Under the pieces are notes generated by a model, which did no database searches, was not told where the DNA came from, and saw nothing but the letters and a program-made list of their open reading frames with translations. Shown here one piece after another: positions 33,081 through 45,000 of a stretch of DNA of 64,000 nt. Source of the stretch: Anaeramoeba flamelloides. Lineage: Eukaryota > Metamonada > Anaeramoebidae. The position numbers and the translations under genes were made by a program. The DNA lies in NCBI GenBank assembly GCA_027625915.1, contig JANTQA010000048.1, positions 496,001-560,000 on the forward strand. The letters run 5' to 3'. Each line of letters starts with the position of its first letter. Within the stretch, counting starts at the first letter, position 1.

Positions 33081-34454
33081 TAAGGGAGTAGCTACACCAT
33101 AAGACATGATAAAAATTTGAGAGAGATGAGATAAGAACATTTTATTTTAGTGTCGTGTGATCGTAGATTCTCTAAAATTTTTTTTAAAAAAATTATTTGA
33201 TATTTTTTTTTTAGTAATGTTCAACAATAAAAAAAATTGAGATTATATTGATAGAATAGTTTTTTTTATTATTATTTTTTTATTAAAATAAACTTAATTC
33301 CATTAATTTGGACACATTTTAAACAGTTGAAAAAATAACAATAACATGATTTACATCCAATTTGAAATTAATTTTAATTCAACAAACTATTTCATTTTTT
33401 GTCTTTTTTGTTTTTGTTTTCATTTCCAATTTTTCAGTTACTTAATTTGTTTAGTTAGATCTGAAATTTTTTTATAGATGGTTGATAGAATGTTAGTGTT
33501 GAGTTTCAAAAATTGAAAAATCCACATACAACTGGTGCATGGTATCTTATCATTTGATCGATCAACCATTGTTGGTGTAATTTTAACAAATCTACCAATA
33601 TATTTTTTTTTCAAACTCTTTCATTTCAGCTGGTTTCCTTATTTTGGACACACTTGTTTTGATTTTTTATTTTATATTGTTTTCTTATATTTGGATGAAA
33701 ATGATTACTTAAAAAACCATTAATACTATGTTATTTAAATATGGTTTTATATTAGGTTTGGGAAAATATAATAAATTGAGTTTTTGTTTTCCTATTTTTG
33801 ATTTTCTGATATGTCCAAATTTTTGGAATGGGGTTTAGTTTTTTTTTGGGAGAAGATAATTTCAGATTTTTTGAATAAAACTTGTGGCTATTTTGTGTTT
33901 TAAACTTTGATAACATATAATCATATTCACTTCTCCAATTCCACTAAACGCAATGATTTAAAATCCTAATAAGTAATAATTTGACTTAATTATTCTAATT
34001 TTGGAATTCTTCTAGCTATTTAAGTCCCATTTATGTTTCCTTTTATGATTCTTTCAATTGTAATGTTTTTGTTCATTTTAAACAAAATCCATTAATCCCA
34101 AATGCCACTAATAAAAAAATATTTCTAATTGCTTTAGGTTGTCAGGATTAAAAAAATCTCAAAAATGATGAAAAAATAAAAAATGAAAAAATTAAATGCC
34201 ACAATAGAATGTTGAGAGAAGGATAAAAGAAAAGTTATTCAACTTTCAAAACACTATTTTTTGCAATTCAACTCAACATTAGATTGTGGCAATTTCTTTG
34301 AGACCTGAAAAAAAAAATTAATAAATCTAATGAATGAAGTACTTTAAATAATAAAAATCAATGAGTTACAACCAAAGTAAAAAATTTTATTTTCTGATCC
34401 TCTTCAGAATTGCAAAAAAGTGAAAAATTTTCCTTTACCGTGGTTACTCCCTTA
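33081..34454. mobile_element. TAAGGG-end TIR element interrupted by MITE copy B
   Basis: The left end TAAGGGAGTAGCTACACC and the right end GGTTACTCCCTTA are imperfect inverted repeats. They resemble the ends TAAGGGATTA...TAATCCCTTA of the elements at 40339 and 62568. Removing the 549-bp insertion 33289-33837 leaves about 825 bp, similar to the 760 bp of those relatives. Another inverted pair (ATGCCACAATAGAATGTTGA near 34196 and its partner near 34285) lies in the right half. Confidence 0.55.
33289..33837 (+). mobile_element. MITE copy B, family with TAAAC ends
   Basis: It starts TAAACTTAATTCC and ends TTTTTGGAATGGGGTTTA, in the same orientation as copy A (16368-16898). It shares interior blocks such as TATCTTATCATTTGATCGAT. 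It is nested inside the TAAGGG-end element 33081-34454, so it is the younger insertion. Confidence 0.75.
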
Positions 34455-34473
34455 AAAGAATAAAATGCATTCC

Positions 34474-35031
34474 TTAAGGTTTACAATCCCTGAAACTGGA
34501 AAAAAGATTATCTTGTATTGGGTGTGGCAACTTGTTATTTTGGTTCTTAGCTGATCGATCCACAACTAAGTTTGGATCGTATAAGTGGTTGAAAAATGTT
34601 ATTTTTGTCATTTTATTTTTTTTTTTTCCGAAATCCAGATTGATGAGTCTAAGATTAATTAATTAGAAGATATTTAATTAGTAATTGAGTTTTTTGTATT
34701 CTGTGTTGAAATTTTTATTTACGCTTTGTATTATTTGATGCTTGTAAAAAAAATTTTTTATTTACTCCTAATTCTGTAAAAGGAAAATTATAATTTCAAT
34801 TGACAACCCAAAAATTAACACTTTCAATTCAATACCTTCCAATCAATTAATCTTAGACTCATCAATCTGGATTTCGGAAAAAAAAAAAATAAAATGACAA
34901 AAATAGCATTTTTCAACCACTTATACGATCCAAACTTAGTTGTGGATCGATCAGCTAAGAACCAAAATAACAAGTTGCCGCACCCAATACAAGATAATCT
35001 TTTTTCCAGTTTCAGGGATTGTAAACCTTAA
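34474..35031. repeat. Foldback element with arms of about 190 bp
   Basis: The left arm 34474-34665 and right arm 34840-35031 are near-exact reverse complements. Outer ends are TTAAGGTTTACAATCCCTGA and its inverse. Inner ends are around GATTGATGAGTCTAAGATTA. The high arm identity over about 190 bp suggests recent origin or homogenisation. A loop of about 175 bp is AT-rich and non-coding. Confidence 0.8.
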
Positions 35032-36363
35032 AGCTTGTGTAAAAAAATTTGTAAAATCGAAAAATAGTTAAATTTTTACTATATTTATTTGAAAATTTCA
35101 GTATTTAGGAAAAAAAGTGTATAGTGGTTTTTAATTTGGAACTGCGCAGAAATGAAAAAAGTAAAACCAACTAAAAGAAGAAATAAATTATTTACAATCT
35201 CAAAGAACAGTGCATTCTCATTTGGGAAAAAAATAAAAAAGAAAAAAAGATAAAACACAGTTTTTAATTGGGAAACTCAATAGAGACCAAACAGAAAATT
35301 CAAATCAAATCTATAAATAAAAGAAATAAATCAACTTTTCAAGATAAAATGAAGGATTTAACTACGATCGATAATGTTTTTTAATATTTTTTATTGGATA
35401 CAAAAGTTTTTTTTTTTTTTTTTCAATTTATACTCGCAAATAAGTCACACTTTTGAAATGGTGTTTATTTTATGAATCAGCTATTTCCAAGAGAGTGGGG
35501 AAAATTTATTTTAAAATATTTCTTTTAAACACAATCTTCAAAAACATATTTAAACATCCAAAATAATTAACCACCATTTATTAATTCTTGACAATAAATC
35601 AATTTATTTCTGGGTATATATTTCATAAATAAAAAATATTAAAATTTCTGAACTTGATTTTATAGGATATTTTTAAGGTGTGAAAAATTGGTATTTAATA
35701 TTTTCTTTTTGACCAAAAAAACATTTTCATAACTTGTATAATCTCAACAAAATTTACAAATAGAATCGAAAATATATAAATAGATTTGATTGTTACAAAA
35801 CTAGTTTATACTGTTTCCGTATCTCCAGTTTTTTTATTATAATTGGTTGTATATTGTTTTTTGCAAAAAAAGTGCTATTTTTTTTTTTTTCATTTTTTGG
35901 AAATATTTTAATGATAATATTTTGAAATACATACACTAGTCATTGATTCAAAACATATTGATATTTGATTTAATTTGGTATTGCCAATTAGCAAATAACA
36001 CCACTAAAAATGATGATTTTTTATGAAATGTAAAAAAAAAGATGTCACACTTTTTGGGAAATAACTTAGATTTTTTTGAGAAACAGATTTCTTCGTTTTA
36101 TTAATACGGAACAGAATAAAGAATTATTAATATATACTTATATTTATTTACCTTTTCAAATCTAAAAGCAGAAATTAAAATAATATTGGCTCAACTTTTA
36201 TAAACTAATACTTCTAACACACTGGAAGTAAGCATTTTTTAGATTTTTTAATTTCAAGACAAACTCAATGAAAATTAAACCAAAAAACCAAAAGATTGAT
36301 CTATTGAGTTTGTTTTACTATAGAAAGAGTTTTGTTTTTTAATTTGATTTGAATATAACCATT
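35032..36363. other. AT-rich intergenic stretch
   Basis: About 1.3 kb of AT-rich DNA. No gene, RNA or clear repeat was recognised. Confidence 0.5.
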
Positions 36364-36559
36364 TACATCATTAAGGCATAAACCTTTAAGGCAAATTAAT
36401 GAAAAGAAAAATCTCCTAATTAAGCCACCAAAATTCGTTTGTTTGCCATGATAATTTATTTTAAAAAAAAGAATCCAAAAAATTCAACTTAATTTGGGAA
36501 TTTTTTTTGTGAATTCAATTTTGTTGAAAGTTTGCGCCTTAATAGATGAACTGACTTTA
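36364..36559. mobile_element. Palindromic MITE, copy 3 (decayed)
   Basis: This copy of the 28544-28744 family still shows CATTAAGGCATAAACC at its left and GCGCCTTAATAGATGAACTG at its right, but the arms have diverged. It is probably the oldest of the three copies in the window. Confidence 0.55.
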
Positions 36560-36577
36560 TTTGAAAAAGTTTTCAAA

Positions 36578-36657
36578 AATTTTTTTATTTTATTTTTTAT
36601 TTTTTAACGGAGGAGTTGTTAATCCCTCTTGTTGGCCCGAATTCCTAAATTTTTAAA
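36578..36657 (-). mobile_element. LINE-type 3' end fragment with an unoccupied site
   Basis: On the minus strand, AATTTAGGAATTCGGGCC is followed by AACAAGAGGGATTAACAACT, then a CTCCG/TTAAAAAAT A-rich tail. The GAGGGATT...CTCCTC hairpin followed by poly(A) resembles the 3' ends at 46.1 kb and 51.1 kb. It matches 46112-46257 except that it lacks the 90-bp hairpin inserted there. Confidence 0.5.
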
Positions 36658-38367
36658 AAGTGTACAAATTTAATGGAAATGATTTAGTAATTATCTAATT
36701 TTTTGAAAAAAATACAACCTTTTATCTACTAAGATTAGAGACAATTTATAAAATGATCTTTTTCATCTTTTGAGTCTTTTTATTAAGGTTGAACCTTTCA
36801 ATTTGTATTGAAATTCATATTTTATTTCAAATTCTTGAATTTTTTTACCAAAAAGATTGAAAAAAAATGGAAAAAAAATTACATAAGCTGAGTTTTATGA
36901 CTAACAAAGACATTTCTCAAAATAAAAAAATAATTATTTTAACTATTCATTCTTTTGTTACTGTTATATAATATATACTTGGTATATATTAGTTAAATGA
37001 ATAACCCAAAAATAAATTAATTTTGTTTTAAAAAATATATAATCATCTAATATTTTCAAACCTTTTTTTTTTTTTTTCAAATTGAATTAAATAATTGATC
37101 TGTTTATATTTAGCTAGATATTAAAATTCATGAAGCTGTTTTTCTGAAATTTTGACTCACAATATAATGTTATTATTTGTTGATGTGTTTTGTTCTCATA
37201 TAATCTTATCAAAAATTTGAAAAATTTTTCGATCGAAATCATTTTTTCTACTTTTGCAAATTTTAGTTTTGCTTTTTCAAATTTTTTTTTCTTTTTATTT
37301 TTTTTTCTTTTTTTTTGAAAACTTTTTCTTTATCTTTTTTTTCGTTTTTTTTTTTTTTCAAATATTAGGTGAAAAAAAAAAAAATCTATAAAAAGATAAA
37401 TAATCACTACAAATTTTGATGATGTAATGTCTTTTAAAATTCCTAGGATTATCAGGCAAATAATATTTTAGTTAATGTTTTCTGTGAAAGTTAAGTAATC
37501 AAAAATATCTAATGCTCATTTCAAAAATTGTGAATAATTTTTTTAAATAGTATTTGATATAATTTTTTTTAATTTTTAAACTATTAGGTCTTAATATATA
37601 TATATTCAAAATGATTTAAAAGTGAATTATGAAACATATTTTATTATTAGTTGTTATTGAATACTAAAGGGCATATATATTTTTTTCAATTTATTATTTC
37701 AGGTAAATAATAATTTTGAAATAGTGTTTATTTTATCAATTGATTTTTTTGCGAAATTTGAACCACGGGTAATTAATTAGATTTATAATTTCGGAAAAAA
37801 ATTGTTAAATGGAAAAAAAATTGTCAAAAAGATTTCAATTGCAAAACAGTAGTAAAAATTCCAAATTTCAAATATTTTTTTACATCTTTTTTTTTTTGTC
37901 GATTTAAATACAAAAAACAATTCAAAATATTTAATTGATTCCTGTAATCAAAATATAATTCAGAACATCATATAAAACCAAAATTTAACATATTCACTTT
38001 TCCAAATTTTGATTTTAATAGGAAAATGTGGAAAAATAGACTCTTTTCGGATTTACTTATTGAGCTAAGATTTCCATTCGGGGATTATCATTCAGTATTA
38101 ACCCATTTTGAGCAATATTAATTTCATATATCTTTATTGATTAGTGAAAACTAATTAAAAAAATAATTGCAAAATTTTTCTAATGAGTACAATTTTACAA
38201 ATAAGATCTATTGTAAATTTTTTACCCTTTTATAATTTTTTCAGAGTATGGTTATATCCAATATTAACATATACCAATTTTTTTATTACTCAGCTTTAGG
38301 TGTTAATACCTGAACTCTTTTATTTACTCAAATAATTATAATGTTGAATTAAAGATTTATGTTGAAA
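36658..38367. other. AT-rich intergenic stretch
   Basis: About 1.7 kb of AT-rich DNA with long A and T runs (for example around 37260-37385). No gene or clear repeat is visible. Confidence 0.5.
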
Positions 38368-38566
38368 TACAGTCTGTCCCACTTTTTTTAACACAAACTT
38401 CAATGAAAGTTAAGGCACACAAAAAAATCTCAAATTAAGGCACAAAATTCAGTTTCAATTAAAATAATTTGTAAAAAAAAAATTACAAATTTTGTACCTT
38501 AATTTGAGATTTTTTTGTGCCTTAACTTTCATTGAAGTTTGTGTCTTAAAAGTGGAACTGACTGTA
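38368..38566. mobile_element. Palindromic MITE, copy 2
   Basis: This 199-bp near-palindrome runs from TACAGTCTGTCCCACTTTTT to GTGGAACTGACTGTA. It shares AAATCTCAAATTAAGGCAC and the GCCTTAACTTTCATTGAAGT arms with the copy at 28544. TA bounds both ends. Confidence 0.75.
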
Positions 38567-39044
38567 ATGAAACCCTAATATTCTAAATAACTTTTCCAAA
38601 GTTAACAGTACAATGATCTAAATTTTTATTGAAACTTTCCCAGTCTCCAAGAAATACCTACCAAAAATTGTTTCGAAATTTTTCATATTTGTATTCTCAA
38701 AATAAATTTTGAACAATTACTATCCCAACTTTACATGTTCCAAAATTTTCCTTTTACCAATAGAGTTGTTCGAGGAAATAGAAACTAATTTGTGAGTCTA
38801 TTTGAAAAAGCAAAATTAACATATGAAGTGAAAATTTTTCTCCATTTTTATGTAATTACAAGATACTCAAATTTACCTTAATTGTTTTTTTTTCATGGAA
38901 AAATCCATAACTCGTTTTCAATCTTTTCTTGGAATTCACAAAGTCTGTGTATGAGTTAAATTAAGTTCAAATTTCTAAAGATTTCAAAGAACTCAAAGAA
39001 ATAACCATTTGTAAATAAATCATTTTTTGAGAAAACCCTTTGAA
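38567..39044. other. Upstream region of the C2-RasGAP-DUF547 gene
   Basis: About 480 bp, probably promoter and 5' untranslated region. An ATG at 38895 opens a 19-codon frame followed by possible donors, so an extra upstream exon cannot be excluded. No promoter motif stands out. Confidence 0.4.
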
Positions 39045-42000
39045 ATGCATCACCCAGAATTGTTTGTTCAAGGTAAATTTCTTTTGTTTTAATTTTCTTT
39101 TCCGCTCTCCAAAACTAAAGATAAATCCAAAAACAAACACACACAAAAAAAACAACCAAATAATTCCAACTTAATTCACCTTTTAACGACCCGCACAAAA
39201 TCGCAATTATTTATTTCAAAACCTGTCTGAAAATTTCGATCTATTTCTCTTTCAAAAAACAATAAAGTTTTTGAGGTTTCAAATGTTCCAACTGATCCTG
39301 TTCTAAAATTTCCGCAACCAAGGCCGGTTTTGTATTCGCTTGTAATACGTGTTGGCTCGCGGTCAATCAAATTACCACCAAAGCCCATTGACCAATTAAA
39401 ATGGGACGATCAGGTTTTGTTTCTAATCACAAACATGAAAGCCACTTTAACTATCAAACTAATTCAGCACATCATTGCCCCTGTACAAACAAATTCAAAA
39501 AATAGGCTTCTCTTAAAGAAAAAGGGTTTTAAGAACAAAGTTATTTCTATTGCATCAATAAATGTCAAAATTAGCTCCTTAATTGATGAATTAGTTAGGG
39601 ATCTTACGATCAAAATGACACCTTCTTCATACAAGTTTGAGTTTAAGGAATTCCCAAAAGTCAAACTTCAATTACATTTATCGCATTTAAAAGTAAGGAT
39701 CATTTTTCCTTTTTTTTTAATTTTTTTCCTTTTTTGATGTTGGTGATTTTCTTTGTTTGATTTATTTTTTCTTTTCATTATTTTGAGTTTTAACAAAATT
39801 AAAATTATATTGAACAATTTGGATTGGCTAATACTTACAAACATTTAATTTATCTCTAAAATTTATATTTTTGGTGATTATCATTTTAATCAAACCGATT
39901 TAGTCTCAATTTTTTCAAATATTCACCAACTAAAAAAAAAAAAAAATGCAAAATTTTGAATTTTTTGTTGCTTGCAAAAATGCTTTAATTTAAACAATAC
40001 CTTCCAAATTATCAATTTTTTGTTATGTTGACAAAAATTGTTTTGGTTGACATTTTCAAATTCAACCTTTGTTCTGAAAAGTCTTTGAACTTAAAAAATT
40101 CATATAAGTTACCTTGAAAGTAGAACAATTCGATACAAAAAGTGAAAAATGTTTTTTAATTAGAGACATTAATCGAATCACTGAAAACTGACAGAAAATG
40201 CAAAGCAAGATCAATTCACAAAAGACAAACAAAAAATCTTCAAGGCAAAGTGGACTAATATTCACAATAACAATTTTTATAATACAATTTTTTAATTGAG
40301 ATTTTTCTTTGACTAATCAATTACTGTCATTTTCCAATTAAGGGATTACCCTCACCTGAGATTCTTCATACAATCAAAGTGCGTTGTAATTGGGGAGAAA
40401 TGGTATTAGTGTTAGATGGTTCAAATAGCACTTAAAAAACTATATATTTAGAAAGATTATTAAACCATAAATTATTGGATTTTTCATTTTAAGGATACCA
40501 ATAAAAATATCGATTCGAAATTATTTTTTTTAATTCCTTTTCCAAATTTAAAAATAGAAAGCTAAAATACAAATATTCCAGTATTTAATAATTTATATTT
40601 GGAACGTGCAAAAGTAACTATTTTTTTAATTATTTTATTTCAAAGATTAACCCAATAATCATCAACATAAAGACCCAAAGACTGATTTATTTTTTCCTTT
40701 TTTTATAAAGTTAATTATAGCACCAATATGAATCCAATATTGTGAAACTAATTTGTGAAAATAATCTATTCGTTAATTATTTAATTTTCTAATTAATTTA
40801 ATTTTTTAGCAATTAATCTACATATTGCCACAAATTTGAGAAAGATATTTTACAATTTTGTGGTCTGAATATCAGGGATTCAATCTATAAATTTGTGGCG
40901 AAATACAGCTTTTCTTCTAAAATTCTGGTTTTTTTACTAATACAATAATAATTTTTAATTGATGGGATCTACTAATAGTAATATTTTACTAATCAAAATT
41001 TTAGATACATTTGAACAATGAAACACTAATGCGATTTACATTCAATAACATCATACTTTAGTTTTAGACTTCTCTCCGACAGAGACTAATCCCTTATGAA
41101 ATGAAAAATTTTATTTCAAGTTGCAAAATCATGTTTTTTCCTCAAATCGGCTGAAAAAACACCAAGATCTTATTAATTCATTTGACACCGAAATGTTATA
41201 AATTAATTTGTTACTTTCTTATTGAACTTTTGAGATAAAATTGGATTTTTTGTGAATTTGAATTTAATAGTATATTTGATTATATTCTAGATAGTTAGAG
41301 CCAAGTTAGGTAAAAATTTGATTTTAAATTGACCTTGATTTATTTGAAAACCCCACAAAAACATTTTTCAATAATAAAAAATCAAAATTATTTATTCAAA
41401 ACTTAAAGATATTTAAGTTATCCGTCAAGTTCAACAATTTTATAATTCAGTTATTTACTAATCACTTAAATAGATATTATCATATAATAAATAAAAACCC
41501 AAATGAATTTTGCCCTCTATGTTCAAAATTTTAACATAAAGAGATAATAGAAAATATTGATCATTTTTTATGGGTATTCTTTCCTATAAAAATAATAGAT
41601 TATTTTTTCAAAATAAATTAAAAAAAAAAATTCTTAATGAATTAATTTGGAATTAAAACAGTTTGAAATTATTTTCATTAATTAATACTCGTAAAATATA
41701 TGGTTTTACGCCTATTTTTCTTTTCAGAAGATTTAAGTATAAAGGTGCCTAGAATATAATTCAAACTTCTTCGACAGTAGCAGTAGTAGTAATAGTGGAG
41801 GTAGCAGCAGCAGAAATAATAAATGTTTAATTTTTACAAATCAATTTATGAAATTTATTATTCTTGTATGAAAACTTTTTTGAAAGTATTTATGATTAGA
41901 AAACTTAAAGTAACCTTAAATAAAATAGAAAAATAAAAAAACTTTAAAAAACCATATTTTTATTATAAAATAAAATTCAGTGCTTTCTACCACCCTATTT

Positions 42001-45000
42001 TCGAAATAAATCAATTATTTAAAAAAAGTATAACATGAAAATTTAAAACTTAACTTACACGGGCTTATAAACTTATTTTAAACGATTTTCAGAATGAAAT
42101 TAAAAAATTATTTTATTACACTTTTTTTAAATGACTCTTAAAAAAATTTAAAAATCTATACTCCATTACACCCAATACCCAAGCCAAAAATGAAAAATTC
42201 ACTTTTTTTCAAGAAAAACCCCAACCATAATTGTTTATAAATACTAGAAATTATAAACTTCGGATTAGAATCAATAATCATAAAAGAAATACCTGAACAA
42301 ACCCTAAATTTTCAAAAAAAGTAAAATGTTAAAAAAAATTTTTGGACACCTTTCATTGAAACATCTTGTGCAAAAATTCACAATTTGTTTGGGAGATTAA
42401 AATTATTAACAATAGGATTTTTTAATAATTAATGTATTCATTTTAAAAGAAATTATAAAAAATCAATTTTCTTAGAATTAATTTGGAGTTTCAAATTTTT
42501 TTTTTTCAAATTGGACTTTTTTAAAAAAAAGAAAAGAAAAAAAAGAAAAAAAAGCAAAAAGCAAAAAACAAAAAAAAAAAAAAAAAAGATAAAGAAAAAA
42601 TGATCTGATAGAAAAATTGAAAAATTATTTTGAGAAGAATAATGAATTAAACTCAGAATATGTTCTATTTATTCAATAAAAATCGGCGCTTTTGACTGAA
42701 AAAGAGTCAACATATTTTGTTCAAACTCTTCATTTTTTTTATATTTATTTTTATTCTTCTTAATTTTTGTTATTATCTGTTTGTTTACAAATAAATAAAA
42801 AATTATTCATATTTTTTATTTTTAATTTATATTTAATTTTTATTTTTTTTTTTTTTATTAATAGGCAAAACTTGAAACAAAAAAAGAAATGGAATATAGG
42901 AAGCATTTTAATGAACTCGTTGAGGTATTTTGATTTTATTGATAAATAATCGATATTTTATTTTTTTTAGAGAAATTTTCAATCAAGTTTTTTTCTTCAA
43001 AAAAAAAAAAAAAAAAAAAACATTAACAAAAGTTATTTATACGTGATGACTATCAAATTCTAGAAACATTTACTGATGTTGTTCATTCTGGACTTGCTGA
43101 AAAAGTTTCACAAACTATTGTAAATATCTTAAGAGAACATGGGCGTGAAATTGAATTCCTTAATAAAACAATTGATCGTGAAGTCATGAAAACACGTACA
43201 CCACAACAATTATTTAGAGTAAACTCGATATCTACAAAAATGATGTCTTACATTTCTCAGACAACAGGATTGGAGTGGTTAACTTCTGTTATTAAATCAC
43301 CAGTCGAAGAAACAATTAATTTCCCTGAAATGTTATCCGTAATATTTAATTTTATTTTATTATCATTCTTTTTTTTTTGTAGATCTTTTTTCTTTCATCA
43401 TATTATTCTTAAAATAATCAAATTATTTGGAAAACATTTTAATTTTTTTTTACCTTCAATTTCGGAATATTGTTAAAAATACAAATTTTAGAATATTTTC
43501 TGTCAAGTACCACTTATGACTGGTTTTAACTTCTAAATAATTAACAATATAAATACACCACAAAATATTTTTACAAAAAAAAATTAAGACAAAAAATACT
43601 TTAAAATTAACAGAAATAAAAAACCCACAATTTCTGAAATATATAGCCTAAACTCTATACTCTGCTTTTTTTTTATTTTCAAAATTCATATCGAATGATT
43701 ATGATCGTTTTAAAATAATTAATATTTAAAACAATTTAGAATAATTATTTTTATTTTTTTTTTTTGTAAATATAAAAAAGTGATCTTTTCTTTTTCCGAC
43801 AATTTATAAAATTTTAGCTGTAAAATTAATGAATTAGAGTTTATAAAATCAAAACTAGGTTATAAAAATTTCATTCATTATAATTTTTCTTGTGAAAATT
43901 ATCAATATTTTTATAAAAATAATTTTAAATAAAAAATCAAATAATTGTTCAGGAGACTGCATATGACAAACTCTGATATTTCACAAATCAAATTAATGCT
44001 TAGAAATTTATAAAATGAATAATTAAAAAAATAAAAATTGGTTTAAAATTGTTGATATAATCATTATTAGACTACCTTTTAAAATTTTTTGAAAAAATAT
44101 TAGGAAAAATTATGTTTTTCAAAGTTTTAAGATTTAGATCTGTACCATTGTTACCAAAATAAATTTGAAATATAATATTAAATCATTATTCACAAACGTA
44201 TTGTTCAAAAAAATTTAATTCTAAAAGGGTAAATAATAATAAAAAAAAGTCTTCAAAAAAAAAAAACACTTTTATCGACATTTTTGAAAAAAAAAAAACG
44301 AATTGGCAGGGCTATATAAATGAAAGCGTTGATTCAAAATTTATTTAATTTGATTTAAACCCCATTCCAATAATTTGGACACACCCAAAATCAAAAATAG
44401 GCAAAAAAACCCTCAATTTATTCTATTTTTTCAAACGTAATATAAAACCACACTTAAGTATACTAGTATTAAATATTTTATAAGTAATCATTTTTTCCAA
44501 ATATAAGAAAAAAAAATATAAAAGGAAGAAAAAAAAATTGGTGTATCCAAAATAATGAAATTGGCTGAACAAAAAATGTATTGATAAATTTGCTGAAATT
44601 TCACCAACAATTGTTAATCGATCAAATGATAAGATACCATCTACCAACTGTTTGTGATTTTTCTATTGAGCAAACTCAACACTAACCTTCTATCAACCAT
44701 CGAAAAAAATTTTCCAGATCTAACGAAACAGATTAAGTAACTGGAAAAAAGGAAATGAAAACAAAACAAAAAAGACAAAAAATGAAATAGTTTGTAAAAT
44801 CAAAATTATTTACAAATTGAATGTAAAGTGGAGTATTGTTATTCTTTCAACTGCTTAAACCGTGCCAAAATTTTTGGAAATTAGTTTATTTTAAACCCCC
44901 ATTAAAAATTATTGATCTTATCAGGAAATTTTCATCAAATATCTTATCGTTAGAAAACTTGGACAATAAAGGAAAAATAATAAGATAAAAATGAAAATAA

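Larger units (their letters stand above)
39693..42864 (+). other. 3172-bp intron of the RasGAP gene
   Basis: The intron runs from donor GTAAGG to acceptor TTAATAG. It separates the end of the C2 domain from the helix leading into the RasGAP domain. It contains the TIR element 40339-41096, a short trinucleotide tract and A-rich runs near 42530-42590. No additional exon is needed for domain continuity. Confidence 0.75.

Noticed and set aside
38895-38954. Upstream exon candidate MEKSITRFQSFLGIHKVC for the RasGAP gene
   Set aside because: The ATG at 39045 already supplies the first C2 strand, and no joining junction with consistent phase was clear. Kept as a possible alternative.
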